A DNA stretch of 64,000 nucleotides. Source: Effusibacillus consociatus. Its GTDB lineage: Bacteria; Bacillota; Bacilli; Tumebacillales; Effusibacillaceae. Below, piece after piece: positions 32,401 through 41,102 of this stretch (position 1 is its first letter; each line of letters opens with the position of its first letter). The notes beneath the pieces were generated by a model. The model did not search any database, was not told the DNA's origin, and saw nothing but the letters and a program-made list of their open reading frames with translations. The DNA is taken from assembly GCF_042652925.1 (NCBI RefSeq), contig NZ_JBHSHC010000050.1:1-64000 (forward strand). The letters are read 5' to 3'. A program made the position numbers and the translations under genes.

Positions 32401-33703
32401 CTCCCTGCCAGCCGGGACCACCCGCTATGAGGATCCTTTCGAGTGGGAATCGAGCCAGCAGATACACTACTATGTCACTACCGTCGATGCCGACGGTACG
32501 GAGTCCGATTTGCCAAGCCCGGTCGGACCGATCGCATCCTTTACCGGCAGCCCGATCCTGCGGCTGGTGCAAGCCTCCTCCACGGATGTGAGGTTCGAGA
32601 ACACCGTGGTGAAGGGGGCGGACGAGTATATTCTTGAACGGCGCGAAACGGGTGATTGGCAACAGGTCGAGAAAGTCTCGGCAACGGGGGACACGGTTTT
32701 CTGGACGGACCGGGGCGTGCAACCGTCTCATCGCTATCAGTATCGGGTGGTAGCCCAACGGGGGAGCGTGCAAGCCGTATCTCCCCCTGTTTTGGTCACC
32801 GTACCGGCAGGGGAACCTTCAATGCCGATCGGTGTCGAAGCGAAAGCGGAAAACGGCAAGATTCGGGTTTCCTGGCAACCGCCTGCGGCGGACAGTGAAG
32901 CGTACAACCTCTATCGGCAAGTGAATGAGGGTCCAGTTTTGCTGCTAGCCTCCCGTATCAAGGATGGATTGCAATATGTGGATGAGTCTGCCAAACCCGG
33001 TATGAGCTACACCTATTATGTATCAGCCTGGAAGGATGGCAAAGAGTCGGACAAAGCGGCATCCGCACCGGTTCGGTTGGAAACGTCTCCCTCTACAGGC
33101 TGGGACCCGAAAGACGGCTCGAAGGAATCCGCCAGCAAAATTGTGCAGGTCAAGCAGGTGGGTGAAAGCGTCCGGATATCGTGGCAAGCGGCCAAGGGGA
33201 CACCCGCTCATTATTTTGTGTACCGGCAGGAAGCAGGCTCGCTGTATCAAAAACTGATTGCCGTTCTTACAGGAGACCGGCTCCAGTTCGTTGATACGAC
33301 GGCAGAGCTGGAAAGGACCTATACCTATTCGGTACAGGCCCAGTACCGGGAAACGTATGGCAGCACCCTGACGCCCAAGTTGTCGGCGGATCCCATTCAG
33401 GTCGTTCCGCTGGACGGCTTTTCACCGTCCAAAGTGTTTGATCCGGTCAATGTCAAGGCCACCGTGGATGAGCGGACGGTTCTGCTGACCTGGGAAGTAC
33501 CGAAAGCGGCGGAAGAATATTTGATCTACCGCAAATTTTCCGGGGAGCCGATCCGGACCTTTGCCGGGCGCGTCAGTGGGGACAAAGGCACGTTATTTAC
33601 AGACACCTCGGTGAAAGCGGGGGCCTACGAATATGTTGTCGTAGCCCGCTATCCGGCGGGAAATTCAGCGATGGTGAAATCCAATGCCATTTCCCTTCCC
33701 TAA
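29480..33703 (+). CDS. Giant secreted VWA/CARDB/fibronectin-III surface protein
   Basis: The 1407-aa protein has a signal peptide (LVLLLAVLVVLPGRSSAAP), a von Willebrand A domain (about 45-225) with the MIDAS motif DTTGSMSG, an Ig/cadherin-like region (about 230-335; TGSDKDGDVLRYYW), two CARDB domains (about 425-530, 535-635; EANEANNE, AEAREDNN) and about eight fibronectin-III-like repeats to the end. No wall anchor is visible. VWA proteins with a MIDAS often are pilus-tip adhesins, and its site inside the pilus/transfer operon fits a contact protein for mating or attachment. AGGAGGTGA is 11 bases before ATG 29480. Confidence 0.85.
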   Translation: MKLTKILFFRKRWGIGWLVLLLAVLVVLPGRSSAAPTETLVSATVDVIVAIDTTGSMSGWINQVRTETASFANKLQAEGFDYRLGLLDFKDVRVDGGPWWYGMTKSSATFNSWVNGLRATGGGDWPESDINAMYTATQKFQKEGRSTAGRMLILITDAPFISSENGYDARGMGTFLHHNNVVLNIIGTGADAWGQATQVTSLTAGAYYNTNDLRSAYEKIISQIQKNTPPKVEDSKVTLPPGVDPGSITPTTDLEFTLTGSDKDGDVLRYYWAGLSPSERTIFLGSTPTIHVRLTEPGVWEVTGTATDPTGESVSVTHRIAVGNRKPSVSNLRIDSANSITPTLFWNYADPDGHPQEKVQLRVKKGDEVVWDSGEVPTADFQGTVRGMAYGGDYTVEVRAMDRYDAWSDWTSLPVHINGLPDLFPVSLTTTPSESVLDQETVTVNVQVKNEGEQAAGTFRVSLYDDGNLVGEQTVASVRTGENRVISFSYQASNPTTHSLKAIVDTGKQVTEANEANNEITGSVRVLHRVDLVPSISFLPADTIPQGGTFTARITVQNVGQGDAGTFQVDVYRDGTRILQKTFDRLATGATASFNLENLPAQTAGMSTFKVVADAASQLAEAREDNNTVEAKMVILAPLEVNDIRFTPAPDGRSITIHWQDPADTILDHVELVLSGNGTGEGTPIRVEKGVQQATFAGLQPETSYSIRMQTVNTFGAKSSGIVQTVTTPKDTVPAGDVKDVRATSGPQGRSIQVQWTDPADDDYRLAELRLLSNEGNVIGDPVRVAAGMNRYVFERVKPATDYVIEIHTVDASGNRSTGVKVPVRTGNDTLPPKAVDRLAGKADKQTSTLQVTWKDPADPDLEAVLLLLKEDREGAEWTEAVRIPKGKETAVLKPKPNQTYVIRAIAVDDAGNRSEAADTRAALLLPKPLAPVDIRFSKWGKKPVIQWREAGNLLPVTYNLYRQVSGEEMKKIASLPAGTTRYEDPFEWESSQQIHYYVTTVDADGTESDLPSPVGPIASFTGSPILRLVQASSTDVRFENTVVKGADEYILERRETGDWQQVEKVSATGDTVFWTDRGVQPSHRYQYRVVAQRGSVQAVSPPVLVTVPAGEPSMPIGVEAKAENGKIRVSWQPPAADSEAYNLYRQVNEGPVLLLASRIKDGLQYVDESAKPGMSYTYYVSAWKDGKESDKAASAPVRLETSPSTGWDPKDGSKESASKIVQVKQVGESVRISWQAAKGTPAHYFVYRQEAGSLYQKLIAVLTGDRLQFVDTTAELERTYTYSVQAQYRETYGSTLTPKLSADPIQVVPLDGFSPSKVFDPVNVKATVDERTVLLTWEVPKAAEEYLIYRKFSGEPIRTFAGRVSGDKGTLFTDTSVKAGAYEYVVVARYPAGNSAMVKSNAISLP

Positions 33704-34199
33704 CAGGAACAGCCGCCTCTCGAGGTGGCGTTTCTTTTTTCGGAACCGTCGCGGGACAGCAAGTCTTGATTTTTTGCTAATCCTGCCTTTTCTGCTGTTT
33801 TTCCTGTTGGTGGGAGCAGATCTGCTGCGTTGGCAGACAACCGTGTTATCGGTTGAAAACGTCGCTGACACGGCGATCGAGCGGATGGAACAGCAGGGCG
33901 GAATGGATGAACGGGTGGCGCAGCAGGTGACACGTTGGATGGAGAAAACGCATCTGCAGCCGGAACAGTGGTCCGTGATGGCAACTCCTGTCGGGACAAA
34001 TGGGGAAGAGGTAACCATTACCTTGACCGGTCGTGTTCCCTTTCTTTCCTTTCGGCTGTTTGGGTTCGATGTGTCAGTACCGGTAGAAGTCACGAGAGTC
34101 GGAATCAGCCGCAAGGAACCACCTTTTCATTCGGAACACGAAGCTGTTCAATCGAAAGAGGAGACCGTCAAAAATCAGGAAGGAGGGGATGAGCCATGA
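33684..34199 (+). CDS. tadE: TadE-like minor pilin (locus 1)
   Basis: The 171-aa protein overlaps the end of the surface-protein gene by 20 bases. Its prepilin-like start is RRG followed by TASLDFLLILPF, so cleavage after Gly would leave Asp at +5. The hydrophobic helix is followed by a soluble domain (about 50-135) and a charged Glu/Lys tail. TadE proteins are minor pilins or pilin-like assembly factors. It overlaps the TcpC gene by 4 bases, tying pilus and transfer genes into one operon. Confidence 0.78.
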   Translation: MPFPFPNRNSRLSRWRFFFRNRRGTASLDFLLILPFLLFFLLVGADLLRWQTTVLSVENVADTAIERMEQQGGMDERVAQQVTRWMEKTHLQPEQWSVMATPVGTNGEEVTITLTGRVPFLSFRLFGFDVSVPVEVTRVGISRKEPPFHSEHEAVQSKEETVKNQEGGDEP

Positions 34200-35026
34200 T
34201 GCGGGAGGGAATGCGTTGGACGCTTCGCATCCTGCTTTGGCTGATGCTCGTCATCAGTTCACTGGGGGTGATCGGTAATCTGTTAGCACCTCCTACTCCT
34301 CCAACTGCACCGGGGATGACAGTTCAGCAGGCGGCGCGTCTCCAGGAACTAGGGTCATTTGCCGCTGGTTTTTCCCAAGTCTGGTTAACGTGGGACGGCA
34401 AAGAAACGATGGAACAGCGGAAACAGCGGTTGCGTCCGTATGTGGCCCCCGCAATGCTGGAAGAAGCGGCGAGGATTCAGCTTCCCAAACAGGAACAGCG
34501 GCAGATCGTATCCGATGTGCAGCAGATGGGCATGAACCAATTGGATGAGGCCCACTGGCAGGTACGCGTCTGGGCGCAGCTATCGACTCCCGCAGCGAGA
34601 ATGATGGAACTGCGGGTCCCTGTTACATGGGATGCTGGCGGCAACCCGGTCATTGATGGGCTGCCTCTCCTGCAAAATGTCATCCCGCCGGAGGCGGGGA
34701 CTCCGCGTGCCCATGGCCCGGCAGCGGAGAAAGGAGTCCGGGATGCCATGCGTCCGGCGCTGGAAGCATTCTTTACCGCTTATTTTCGGGCGAAAGAATC
34801 TTCGGAACTCGCGAATTTTACCGCCCCCTCCGTTTCGATCCGGCCGCTTGGCGGGTGGCTCGAGCTGAAAGAAATTCAGACCCTTGACGTATACGGAAGC
34901 AAACCGTATGAGGCGGTTATCCGCCTGGCAGTGGAGGATAAGGCGACAGGGGTGATCGTCCCGCAGATCTATACGCTGCAGGTGACAGAAGACCAAGGCA
35001 AATATTTTATTGCCAGCCTTCGCTAG
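34196..35026 (+). CDS. tcpC: TcpC/ConB-like conjugation protein
   Basis: The 276-aa protein has one N-terminal helix (about 8-28) and a large outside region with two NTF2-like parts (AARLQELGSFAAGFSQVWLT; RPALEAFFTAYFRAKESSEL), the layout of TcpC of pCW3 and ConB of ICEBs1. It is a VirB8-like part of the Gram-positive mating channel. ATG 34196 follows AGGAGGGG and overlaps the TadE stop; ATG 34199 is equally possible. Confidence 0.85.
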   Translation: MMREGMRWTLRILLWLMLVISSLGVIGNLLAPPTPPTAPGMTVQQAARLQELGSFAAGFSQVWLTWDGKETMEQRKQRLRPYVAPAMLEEAARIQLPKQEQRQIVSDVQQMGMNQLDEAHWQVRVWAQLSTPAARMMELRVPVTWDAGGNPVIDGLPLLQNVIPPEAGTPRAHGPAAEKGVRDAMRPALEAFFTAYFRAKESSELANFTAPSVSIRPLGGWLELKEIQTLDVYGSKPYEAVIRLAVEDKATGVIVPQIYTLQVTEDQGKYFIASLR

Positions 35027-35048
35027 GGAGAAAGTGAGGGTACATTCG

Positions 35049-35297
35049 ATGGACTGGCTAGACGTACTGATTTTGACACTGACGCGGCTATTGCAAGCCG
35101 CGTTTTTGACCATCGCGATTTATCGCGGAGTGAAAATGTATTGGAATGGAGAGAACAACCGGCTGTGGGGCCATATTCTGCTGTCCTCGATTTTGGCGAT
35201 TTTCGTCTTCTTTCCGGGGATCGTCAAATTTTTGGCCGGGTATGTACTGAAAAAATTGCATATCGAGGACGGAGGCTTTACAAACATATTGCAGTGA
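35049..35297 (+). CDS. Small two-span conjugation membrane protein (TcpD/ConC position)
   Basis: The 82-aa protein has two helices (about 5-24 and 38-58). It lies between TcpC and TcpE, where pCW3 and ICEBs1 carry TcpD and ConC. Sequence similarity cannot be judged by eye, so the name rests on position and size. ATG 35049 follows AGTGAGGG; the frame is open to 35010. Confidence 0.7.
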   Translation: MDWLDVLILTLTRLLQAAFLTIAIYRGVKMYWNGENNRLWGHILLSSILAIFVFFPGIVKFLAGYVLKKLHIEDGGFTNILQ

Positions 35298-35406
35298 AAA
35301 AGCAAGTTGAATTCGTTCTTCCATTTCAGAAGCCAACCGGCGTACGCCGGAAAAAAGACGGCAAGAAAAATGAGATGTCTGACACGATTGCGGGAGGAGG
35401 GATGGG

Positions 35407-36123
35407 ATGGAAACGGAACAGGTGGAAACGGCCGCATCCTATCGAGCGTTGTACCGGATCCGTCCGGTGATCTATCAAATTGGCGACATGAAATTGTGGA
35501 TGCCGATTCAGCGGGACGGGATTGTCTTATGGTTTTTCTATCTGGCCGTATTCTTCTTTTTCTACTTTGTGTTCCCGCTTTTCCGTTGGCTGCTTCCCTT
35601 TGATCCGTTGCTTGGGATGACCGTAGGACCCATTGCGTGCGCCTACTGGAGCATAAAACTCGACCCGGCCGGAAAAACGGTTCCGGCTTTTTTATGGGAT
35701 TTGGTTTGCTATACGATCCGCCCAAAATGGTTCCTGAACTGGGAACATCGGGCATTTCGTCCGGTGCGGGGCCGCTGTCGATGGACCGGCAGATGGCGCA
35801 ACGTCTACCGCCAAGTTCTTTCGGGTACCGGTGGGGAGCAGGTCGAGATGAGTGACGCTCGAATGTACACGGGGCAAGTAAAAGGTTTGCACACTCTTTC
35901 CATGGGAGAACCCACTCTTGTTACATGGCAGGAGAAACAAGGACGGCTGACGATTCAGGCTGGCAAACGGGGCAGAAAAGAACTGACGATGGGCGTTCAT
36001 CAGATTCCGCTGATGCAAAAACCGGTGCGCTTCTCGACATACGGGTCTGCCCGGATCACGGTGCAAGGGCCAGCCGAAAGGAAACAGTGGGATGTGGTGG
36101 TAAAAGGAGGGGATTCGGGGTGA
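35407..36123 (+). CDS. tcpE: TcpE/ConD-like conjugation membrane protein
   Basis: The 238-aa protein has an N-terminal region with two adjacent helices (about 39-79; LWFFYLAVFFFFYFVFPLF) and a soluble C-terminal half with ARITVQGP. TcpE family proteins have this two-helix front and help place the VirB4-like ATPase at the channel. The next gene overlaps its stop by 4 bases. About 110 bases before it hold only its ribosome-binding region. Confidence 0.8.
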   Translation: METEQVETAASYRALYRIRPVIYQIGDMKLWMPIQRDGIVLWFFYLAVFFFFYFVFPLFRWLLPFDPLLGMTVGPIACAYWSIKLDPAGKTVPAFLWDLVCYTIRPKWFLNWEHRAFRPVRGRCRWTGRWRNVYRQVLSGTGGEQVEMSDARMYTGQVKGLHTLSMGEPTLVTWQEKQGRLTIQAGKRGRKELTMGVHQIPLMQKPVRFSTYGSARITVQGPAERKQWDVVVKGGDSG

Positions 36124-38591
36124 AGTTTCCCGTCCGGTATTGGGAAGAAAACGTCTTGTTTGATCTCAAGCAGACGCCATGGGCGGCGTATCGGATTCCT
36201 CTCAAACCGTATGCCTATCAATCCTTAGAAAAAAAGCGGGCGGCCATCGGCGCATTTGCACAATTTTTTACCGCGTACCGGGGAGAAGGCCATCTTCTGT
36301 CTGTTACCCGAACAATGGACGCGTCCGAATGGAAACAGAAACAGCGGGGCAAGGGCTGCGAATACACCCGGTATGCGGAAGCGGTGACTGATCGGTTTCA
36401 TGAACGGCGTCCCTGGCGGCGAACCTTGTACCTGATGCTTCATCTCTCCCTGCTGCGGCGCGGGCTTCCCGAAGTGGACCTGTCCGGCTGGGCGCGAACC
36501 GGGGCCACGTTCAAGCAGTGGATGTCCCATACGGGAAAAATCGTGGAAGACCAGTTTTGGCTGCGCCCGCGAGGGGAAATCGATGTCCGCCAGATGGAGG
36601 ACGCGTTGGCAGCGGAGCAGCTTCAGTTTGGCCAAATTGCCGAACTGCTGCAAGGGGAGCGCTGCCGCCCCCAGGAGATTGAATGGCTGATTCGCCGCGG
36701 CTTTTTTCGGGGAACGGTGCAGGAACCGCCGCCGATCATTGGGGAACAGCCGATCGGTCGTATCGTCATTCGGGGCGACCGGGTGCTGGTGCGACCGAAA
36801 ACGTCATTGCTTACCAGTTTGCAAGGCGAGCTGTTTGCGGAAGAAAAAATGAAGACATGGATCGTCCGTCACGACGACGAAGGCCGGGTCGAAAGTTACC
36901 AGGCCTTTTTTCATGTGGTGGATGTCCCGGAGGAAGTTCCGGTGGCCGGCAGCGAATGGCTGTATCTGTTGGAGGATCTGCCTTTTCCAACCGAGGTAAG
37001 CCTCCGCTTTCGGGTGGAATCGCCGCATGAAGCGGCACAGGGGCTGCAACGCAACCGGAAAGCGTTGCGCGACCAGCGGCGGGAGTACCGGGAGGCGGCG
37101 GAAGAGGCCCCCATCAGCCTGGAGTGGGCTGGAAAACGGGGACGCGTGCTGGAGAACAAATTACAGAAAGGAATGCCGCTGATCCATGTGGATGCCTGGA
37201 TCAATGTCGCCGGATCGAACCGGGAAGAGGTGGAAGCCCGCGCCACCACCTTGAGCCAACTGTACAGCAACCGCCAGATTCGGGTGGTGCGTGCACCGGG
37301 CGATCAGGCAAAAGGATTTCTGCAATTTGTGCCGGGTATCGCCATGTTAAAAGACACCATTCCGATGGACCCCAACTACCTCGCGGCCGCCATGCTGCAC
37401 GGCAGCCGGGAGATCGGGGACCCGTTGGGCGACTACATCGGACGGACACGTCAGGGGATTCCGGTTCTGCTGGACCTTCGCCGCCCGATGTCGCAGGAAC
37501 TGAACCGTTCCGGCGCTATTGTGATTGTTGGTACCCTTGGATCGGGGAAATCGGTTCTGAAAAAAACGCTGTACTATCAAGCATTCAATCAAGAAGCAAT
37601 CGTGTTCGCCATTGACCCGAAAGGGGAAGATCACTGTTTTGCCCAACTGCCGGAGTTCCAGCGGGAGATGGCGGTCTTGAACTTTGCTCCCCATTCACCG
37701 ACCCGTTTAAACCCGTTTCGTCTGTCAGAGAGTGAAGAGCGCTGCCACAGCATTGCCCTTGATTTTTTGAGCTTACTGTTGGAAGGCACGAAAAACGACG
37801 AGCGAGCGGATGTCATCCTGGAAGCCGTGGAACGGGTGTTTTCCCAGCCGAAGCGGGATATGTTTCAGCTTATTCGCATCTTACAAGAGTTGGCGGAGGA
37901 GTTACCTGTTGAAGCCATGGCTGCAGAGGCCCGGCGTTGCGCGACCCGTTTGCAGACCTATGCCAAAAGTCCGTATGGAAAATTTGTCTTTTCCAAAGAC
38001 GGGGAAGGGATCACCGATTTAACCGGCGTCCGGTTTGTGGTGGTGAGTCTGTCCGGATTGCCCCTTCCCAAGAGAGTGGGGACAAATCTCACCTTTAACG
38101 AGCGCTTCGGTCTGGGTCTCATGTATCTGGTCGCCTCTCTTGGCCGGGAATTTATGTTTCACAGCCCGACCCATGTCTTGAAAATCTTTGGCATTGATGA
38201 AGCCTGGATGTTGAAGGCGTTCCCCGAAGGGGCTTTGCTGATTGACGAGATCATTCGGATGGGGCGGAGTTTTGACATTGTGCCGATGATCGTTACGCAA
38301 AACCCGTCCGATGTGTCCGACGAAGAGATCCGCAACAACCTCGGTTCCATCTTTTGTTTCCGTACGGAAGACCCCCGCGCTGTTCGTGACAATCTGGTTC
38401 TGTTGGGGCTCGACCGGGATGACGAGGACATGCGGCAATCATTCCGCGATCTTCGGTCCGGGGAGTGCTATATGCGTGATATTGAAGGACGGATCGGCTG
38501 GGTACGGATCGAGCCGCTGCCTTCCGATTTGCTGGAGCTGTTCAATACCTCTCCTTCGGAAGGAGGGACACCCCGTGACATTCAAACGTAA
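36120..38591 (+). CDS. conE: VirB4/ConE-like conjugation ATPase
   Basis: The 823-aa ATPase has Walker A GTLGSGKSV (near residue 468), FAIDPKGED, Walker B KIFGIDEAW (near 690), and MIVTQNPSDV as the conserved Gln motif. The N-terminal 400 residues are the membrane-contact part. It powers DNA-protein transfer and is essential in related systems. GTG 36120 overlaps the tcpE stop and has AAAGGAGGGG upstream; the frame runs open upstream to 35925 inside tcpE. Confidence 0.92.
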   Translation: MKFPVRYWEENVLFDLKQTPWAAYRIPLKPYAYQSLEKKRAAIGAFAQFFTAYRGEGHLLSVTRTMDASEWKQKQRGKGCEYTRYAEAVTDRFHERRPWRRTLYLMLHLSLLRRGLPEVDLSGWARTGATFKQWMSHTGKIVEDQFWLRPRGEIDVRQMEDALAAEQLQFGQIAELLQGERCRPQEIEWLIRRGFFRGTVQEPPPIIGEQPIGRIVIRGDRVLVRPKTSLLTSLQGELFAEEKMKTWIVRHDDEGRVESYQAFFHVVDVPEEVPVAGSEWLYLLEDLPFPTEVSLRFRVESPHEAAQGLQRNRKALRDQRREYREAAEEAPISLEWAGKRGRVLENKLQKGMPLIHVDAWINVAGSNREEVEARATTLSQLYSNRQIRVVRAPGDQAKGFLQFVPGIAMLKDTIPMDPNYLAAAMLHGSREIGDPLGDYIGRTRQGIPVLLDLRRPMSQELNRSGAIVIVGTLGSGKSVLKKTLYYQAFNQEAIVFAIDPKGEDHCFAQLPEFQREMAVLNFAPHSPTRLNPFRLSESEERCHSIALDFLSLLLEGTKNDERADVILEAVERVFSQPKRDMFQLIRILQELAEELPVEAMAAEARRCATRLQTYAKSPYGKFVFSKDGEGITDLTGVRFVVVSLSGLPLPKRVGTNLTFNERFGLGLMYLVASLGREFMFHSPTHVLKIFGIDEAWMLKAFPEGALLIDEIIRMGRSFDIVPMIVTQNPSDVSDEEIRNNLGSIFCFRTEDPRAVRDNLVLLGLDRDDEDMRQSFRDLRSGECYMRDIEGRIGWVRIEPLPSDLLELFNTSPSEGGTPRDIQT

Positions 38592-40074
38592 ACGACTCCT
38601 GTTGGGGTTGATGATCTGGATCCTGCTTATGATTCCTTTGAAGACCGCGTTTGCCGAAAGCGATATGCTGGAAAAATGGCTCCCGCAGGAGGAGGATCTG
38701 GGGGTGCAGGCAGGCGATAGAACGCTCGACTACCGCGCGTTTCCCGTGACCCATTACGGCTGGGACATCGGCTATGACATGATTGAATGGGAGTGGGGCG
38801 GCATCAAACCCAAGCTCAACGATCCACTGCCCGTGATCAGCAACGGTCTCTATGGTGTGGGATTTATGATCCATACACTGATCGTTCATCTTTCGATCTG
38901 GTTGATGCAGTTGGCGTTTCATACCGATTTGATCAACCAGCAGTTGGAAGTCGTAACCCCTTTGATGAGCGGGTTAAAGAACAGCCTGTTTGTCCCTTTC
39001 TTGCCGTTTTCCCTGATTTTCCTGGTTGTGTGGGCGGTCAAAAAAGGGTATTGGGACAATCAGACGACGCAACTCTGGTCGGGACTGTTGGGGGCCATTC
39101 TCATTTTGGCCGGCAGCCTTTGGTTCATGAGCCATTCCGGACAATCGGTTCGGGCCGTATCGGTCACGGTGGACCGGATCGCGCAGGTGGTCATGGGATC
39201 CGTCGCCTCGCCTTATCAACGGATCACCGGGGATGTTTTGCGTAATCCGCTGGAAGCGGCGGACCATCAACTGATTGCCACGTCCAACCGGCTGTGGAAA
39301 CTGTTGGTGGACCGACCCTGGCAGATCGGGGAATTTAACCGTCAGGATGCCAGCGATGTTCGCATGACGAAAGACGAGGTGGAGGGAATCCGGAAACTGG
39401 CGGAAGAGGCCAAACTGACGCTTGATATCCGGGAAGGGGATGCGTGGGCAAACAGCATCCGCAAGTACCCGTCTACTTCTGAAGAGCGGCGAATTCTCCG
39501 GCTGGTGATGGGTGACTCCCAAATCGATCACGGAAACCACAACGATATTTCCCGTCTGTTTCGAGGACAGGGCGTCGACGGACGGGGGTTGATTTTGCTT
39601 TTGTCCTTGCTCTCCAGTATCTGTTTCCTTTTATTCATTGCGGTGGTGGCAGGCATTATGGTGGTGGCGCAGGAGATTGCGTTGGCCGTGATTCTGATCG
39701 CTCCTGTCATTTTTCTGGTGGGGATGGTGCCGGAACGGGGATTTGCCCTGATCCTCCGCTGGACGGCCTGGTTACTGGGGGCACTGGGGACCAAAGTCGT
39801 GTATGGGTTTTACGTCGGAGTCACCCTTTTGCTGGCGGACGTATTGGCCCGTTCTTCCGGTTTTTTAATGATACAGCAGATTTTGGTCGCCATTCTGTTT
39901 GTGGTGGCTCTGCTCTACCGGAAACGGATTCTGCAGACGTTGTTAGGAGCGATCAAATCCCCCACGCCGCACGATGTGTATGATCACTCCAAGCAGGAGG
40001 TTCAACGGCACTGGAGTGACACAAAAGAAACGTGGATGAAAACGAAAAAATGGGTGGGCAAGTGGTTTGAGTAA
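38575..40074 (+). CDS. conG: VirB6/ConG/TcpH-like multi-span channel protein
   Basis: The 499-aa protein has a signal peptide (LLLGLMIWILLMIPLKTAFA), outside segments and about seven helices, with a dense group near the C-terminus (about 335-460), and a basic cytoplasmic end. This matches the VirB6-like proteins of Gram-positive conjugation, which line the channel. GTG 38575 follows GGAAGGAGG and overlaps the ATPase gene by 17 bases. Confidence 0.85.
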   Translation: MTFKRKRLLLGLMIWILLMIPLKTAFAESDMLEKWLPQEEDLGVQAGDRTLDYRAFPVTHYGWDIGYDMIEWEWGGIKPKLNDPLPVISNGLYGVGFMIHTLIVHLSIWLMQLAFHTDLINQQLEVVTPLMSGLKNSLFVPFLPFSLIFLVVWAVKKGYWDNQTTQLWSGLLGAILILAGSLWFMSHSGQSVRAVSVTVDRIAQVVMGSVASPYQRITGDVLRNPLEAADHQLIATSNRLWKLLVDRPWQIGEFNRQDASDVRMTKDEVEGIRKLAEEAKLTLDIREGDAWANSIRKYPSTSEERRILRLVMGDSQIDHGNHNDISRLFRGQGVDGRGLILLLSLLSSICFLLFIAVVAGIMVVAQEIALAVILIAPVIFLVGMVPERGFALILRWTAWLLGALGTKVVYGFYVGVTLLLADVLARSSGFLMIQQILVAILFVVALLYRKRILQTLLGAIKSPTPHDVYDHSKQEVQRHWSDTKETWMKTKKWVGKWFE

Positions 40075-40110
40075 CCGGGGAGAGAGTCAAGGAACAGGAC
40101 GAGGAGGAAC

Positions 40111-41049
40111 ATGAAACGGAAATGGCTGTGGGGTCTAATCGGTTCCCTGGGAGTGAGCGGAATGCTGACCGTCTTTCTAGTGTTTGCCATCACGGCGGCC
40201 TTGCTGGGAGCGGTGGTCAGTTCGGACTCCGGGTATGCAAAAGAGCCGAATCAAGAGGGGGAAGTTCCGACTGCTCTGCTTTCCATCTATTTTCAGGCGG
40301 AGGCCAAATATGGTGTTCCGTGGTCACTATTGGCCGCTTTGTCGAAGGTGACCACCGGCTTTGGGCAGCATCCAGGGGAAGAACTGGATCGAATCGGGTG
40401 GATTCCGTTTTCCCATGAGCAATGGACCCTGTATGGAATTGACGGCGACAACGACAACCGGGTGGATCCGAATAACCCGTGGGATGCCATTGATACGGCA
40501 GCCCATTTTTTATCTCTGGACGATCCAAAAAATATAGAGACATCCCTGCGCCGTTACCGCGATGCCGATTCGTTTGTGCAGGAGGTCCTTCATTGGACGA
40601 AAGTCTACCAATCTCTGATTCCTAGCAGCAAGGAGTGGATATGGCCACTCCCGGGATTTCATGACATCTCGAGCGGGTTCGGGCGACGGACGGATCCTTT
40701 GACCGGGAAGCAGGACTTTCACAAAGGGATTGATCTTCCGGCGCCGATTGGTACCCCCGTACTGGCGGTCCGGGACGGAACCGTCGTACAGGTTCTGGCG
40801 GAACGAGACTCCGGCGGGTATGGCAATTTGATTGTGATTCAGCATTCGGGTGGCGTCACAAGCTGGTACGCCCATTTGTCAGCGGCGTTTGTCACACCAG
40901 GAACCCGAGTGCATCGGGGGGAACAAATCGGTGCGGTCGGGAGCACTGGCCGTTCAACGGGGTCTCATCTCCACTTGGAAATCCGTGTTGGGGGAAAGCC
41001 CGTGGATCCTTTGTCCATGGTCCGACAACCGAATCGTTCCCGAAAATAA
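40111..41049 (+). CDS. Cell-wall hydrolase: inactive lysozyme-like domain plus M23 endopeptidase
   Basis: The 312-aa protein has a signal anchor (about 15-38), a lysozyme/SLT-like domain (YGVPWSLLAALSKVTTGFGQ) and a C-terminal M23 domain with HKGIDL, WYAHLSA and GSHLHLEIR, the full LytM zinc and catalytic set. In the lysozyme-like domain the catalytic Glu expected before S/T-G-F is Thr (KVTTGFG), so glycan cutting is probably lost while peptide cutting is kept. It opens the wall for the mating channel, as CwlT does in ICEBs1. It closes the T4SS gene order. Confidence 0.88.
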   Translation: MKRKWLWGLIGSLGVSGMLTVFLVFAITAALLGAVVSSDSGYAKEPNQEGEVPTALLSIYFQAEAKYGVPWSLLAALSKVTTGFGQHPGEELDRIGWIPFSHEQWTLYGIDGDNDNRVDPNNPWDAIDTAAHFLSLDDPKNIETSLRRYRDADSFVQEVLHWTKVYQSLIPSSKEWIWPLPGFHDISSGFGRRTDPLTGKQDFHKGIDLPAPIGTPVLAVRDGTVVQVLAERDSGGYGNLIVIQHSGGVTSWYAHLSAAFVTPGTRVHRGEQIGAVGSTGRSTGSHLHLEIRVGGKPVDPLSMVRQPNRSRK

Positions 41050-41102
41050 AGTTTGGGATTTTGGTCAAGCACAAAACTCCATACAAGGGGAGGAGGATAA
41101 GC

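Noticed and set aside
35120..35755. 211-aa minus-strand frame across the TcpD/TcpE region
   Set aside because: It is a shadow of the plus-strand genes in higher-GC DNA and has no start site or motif.
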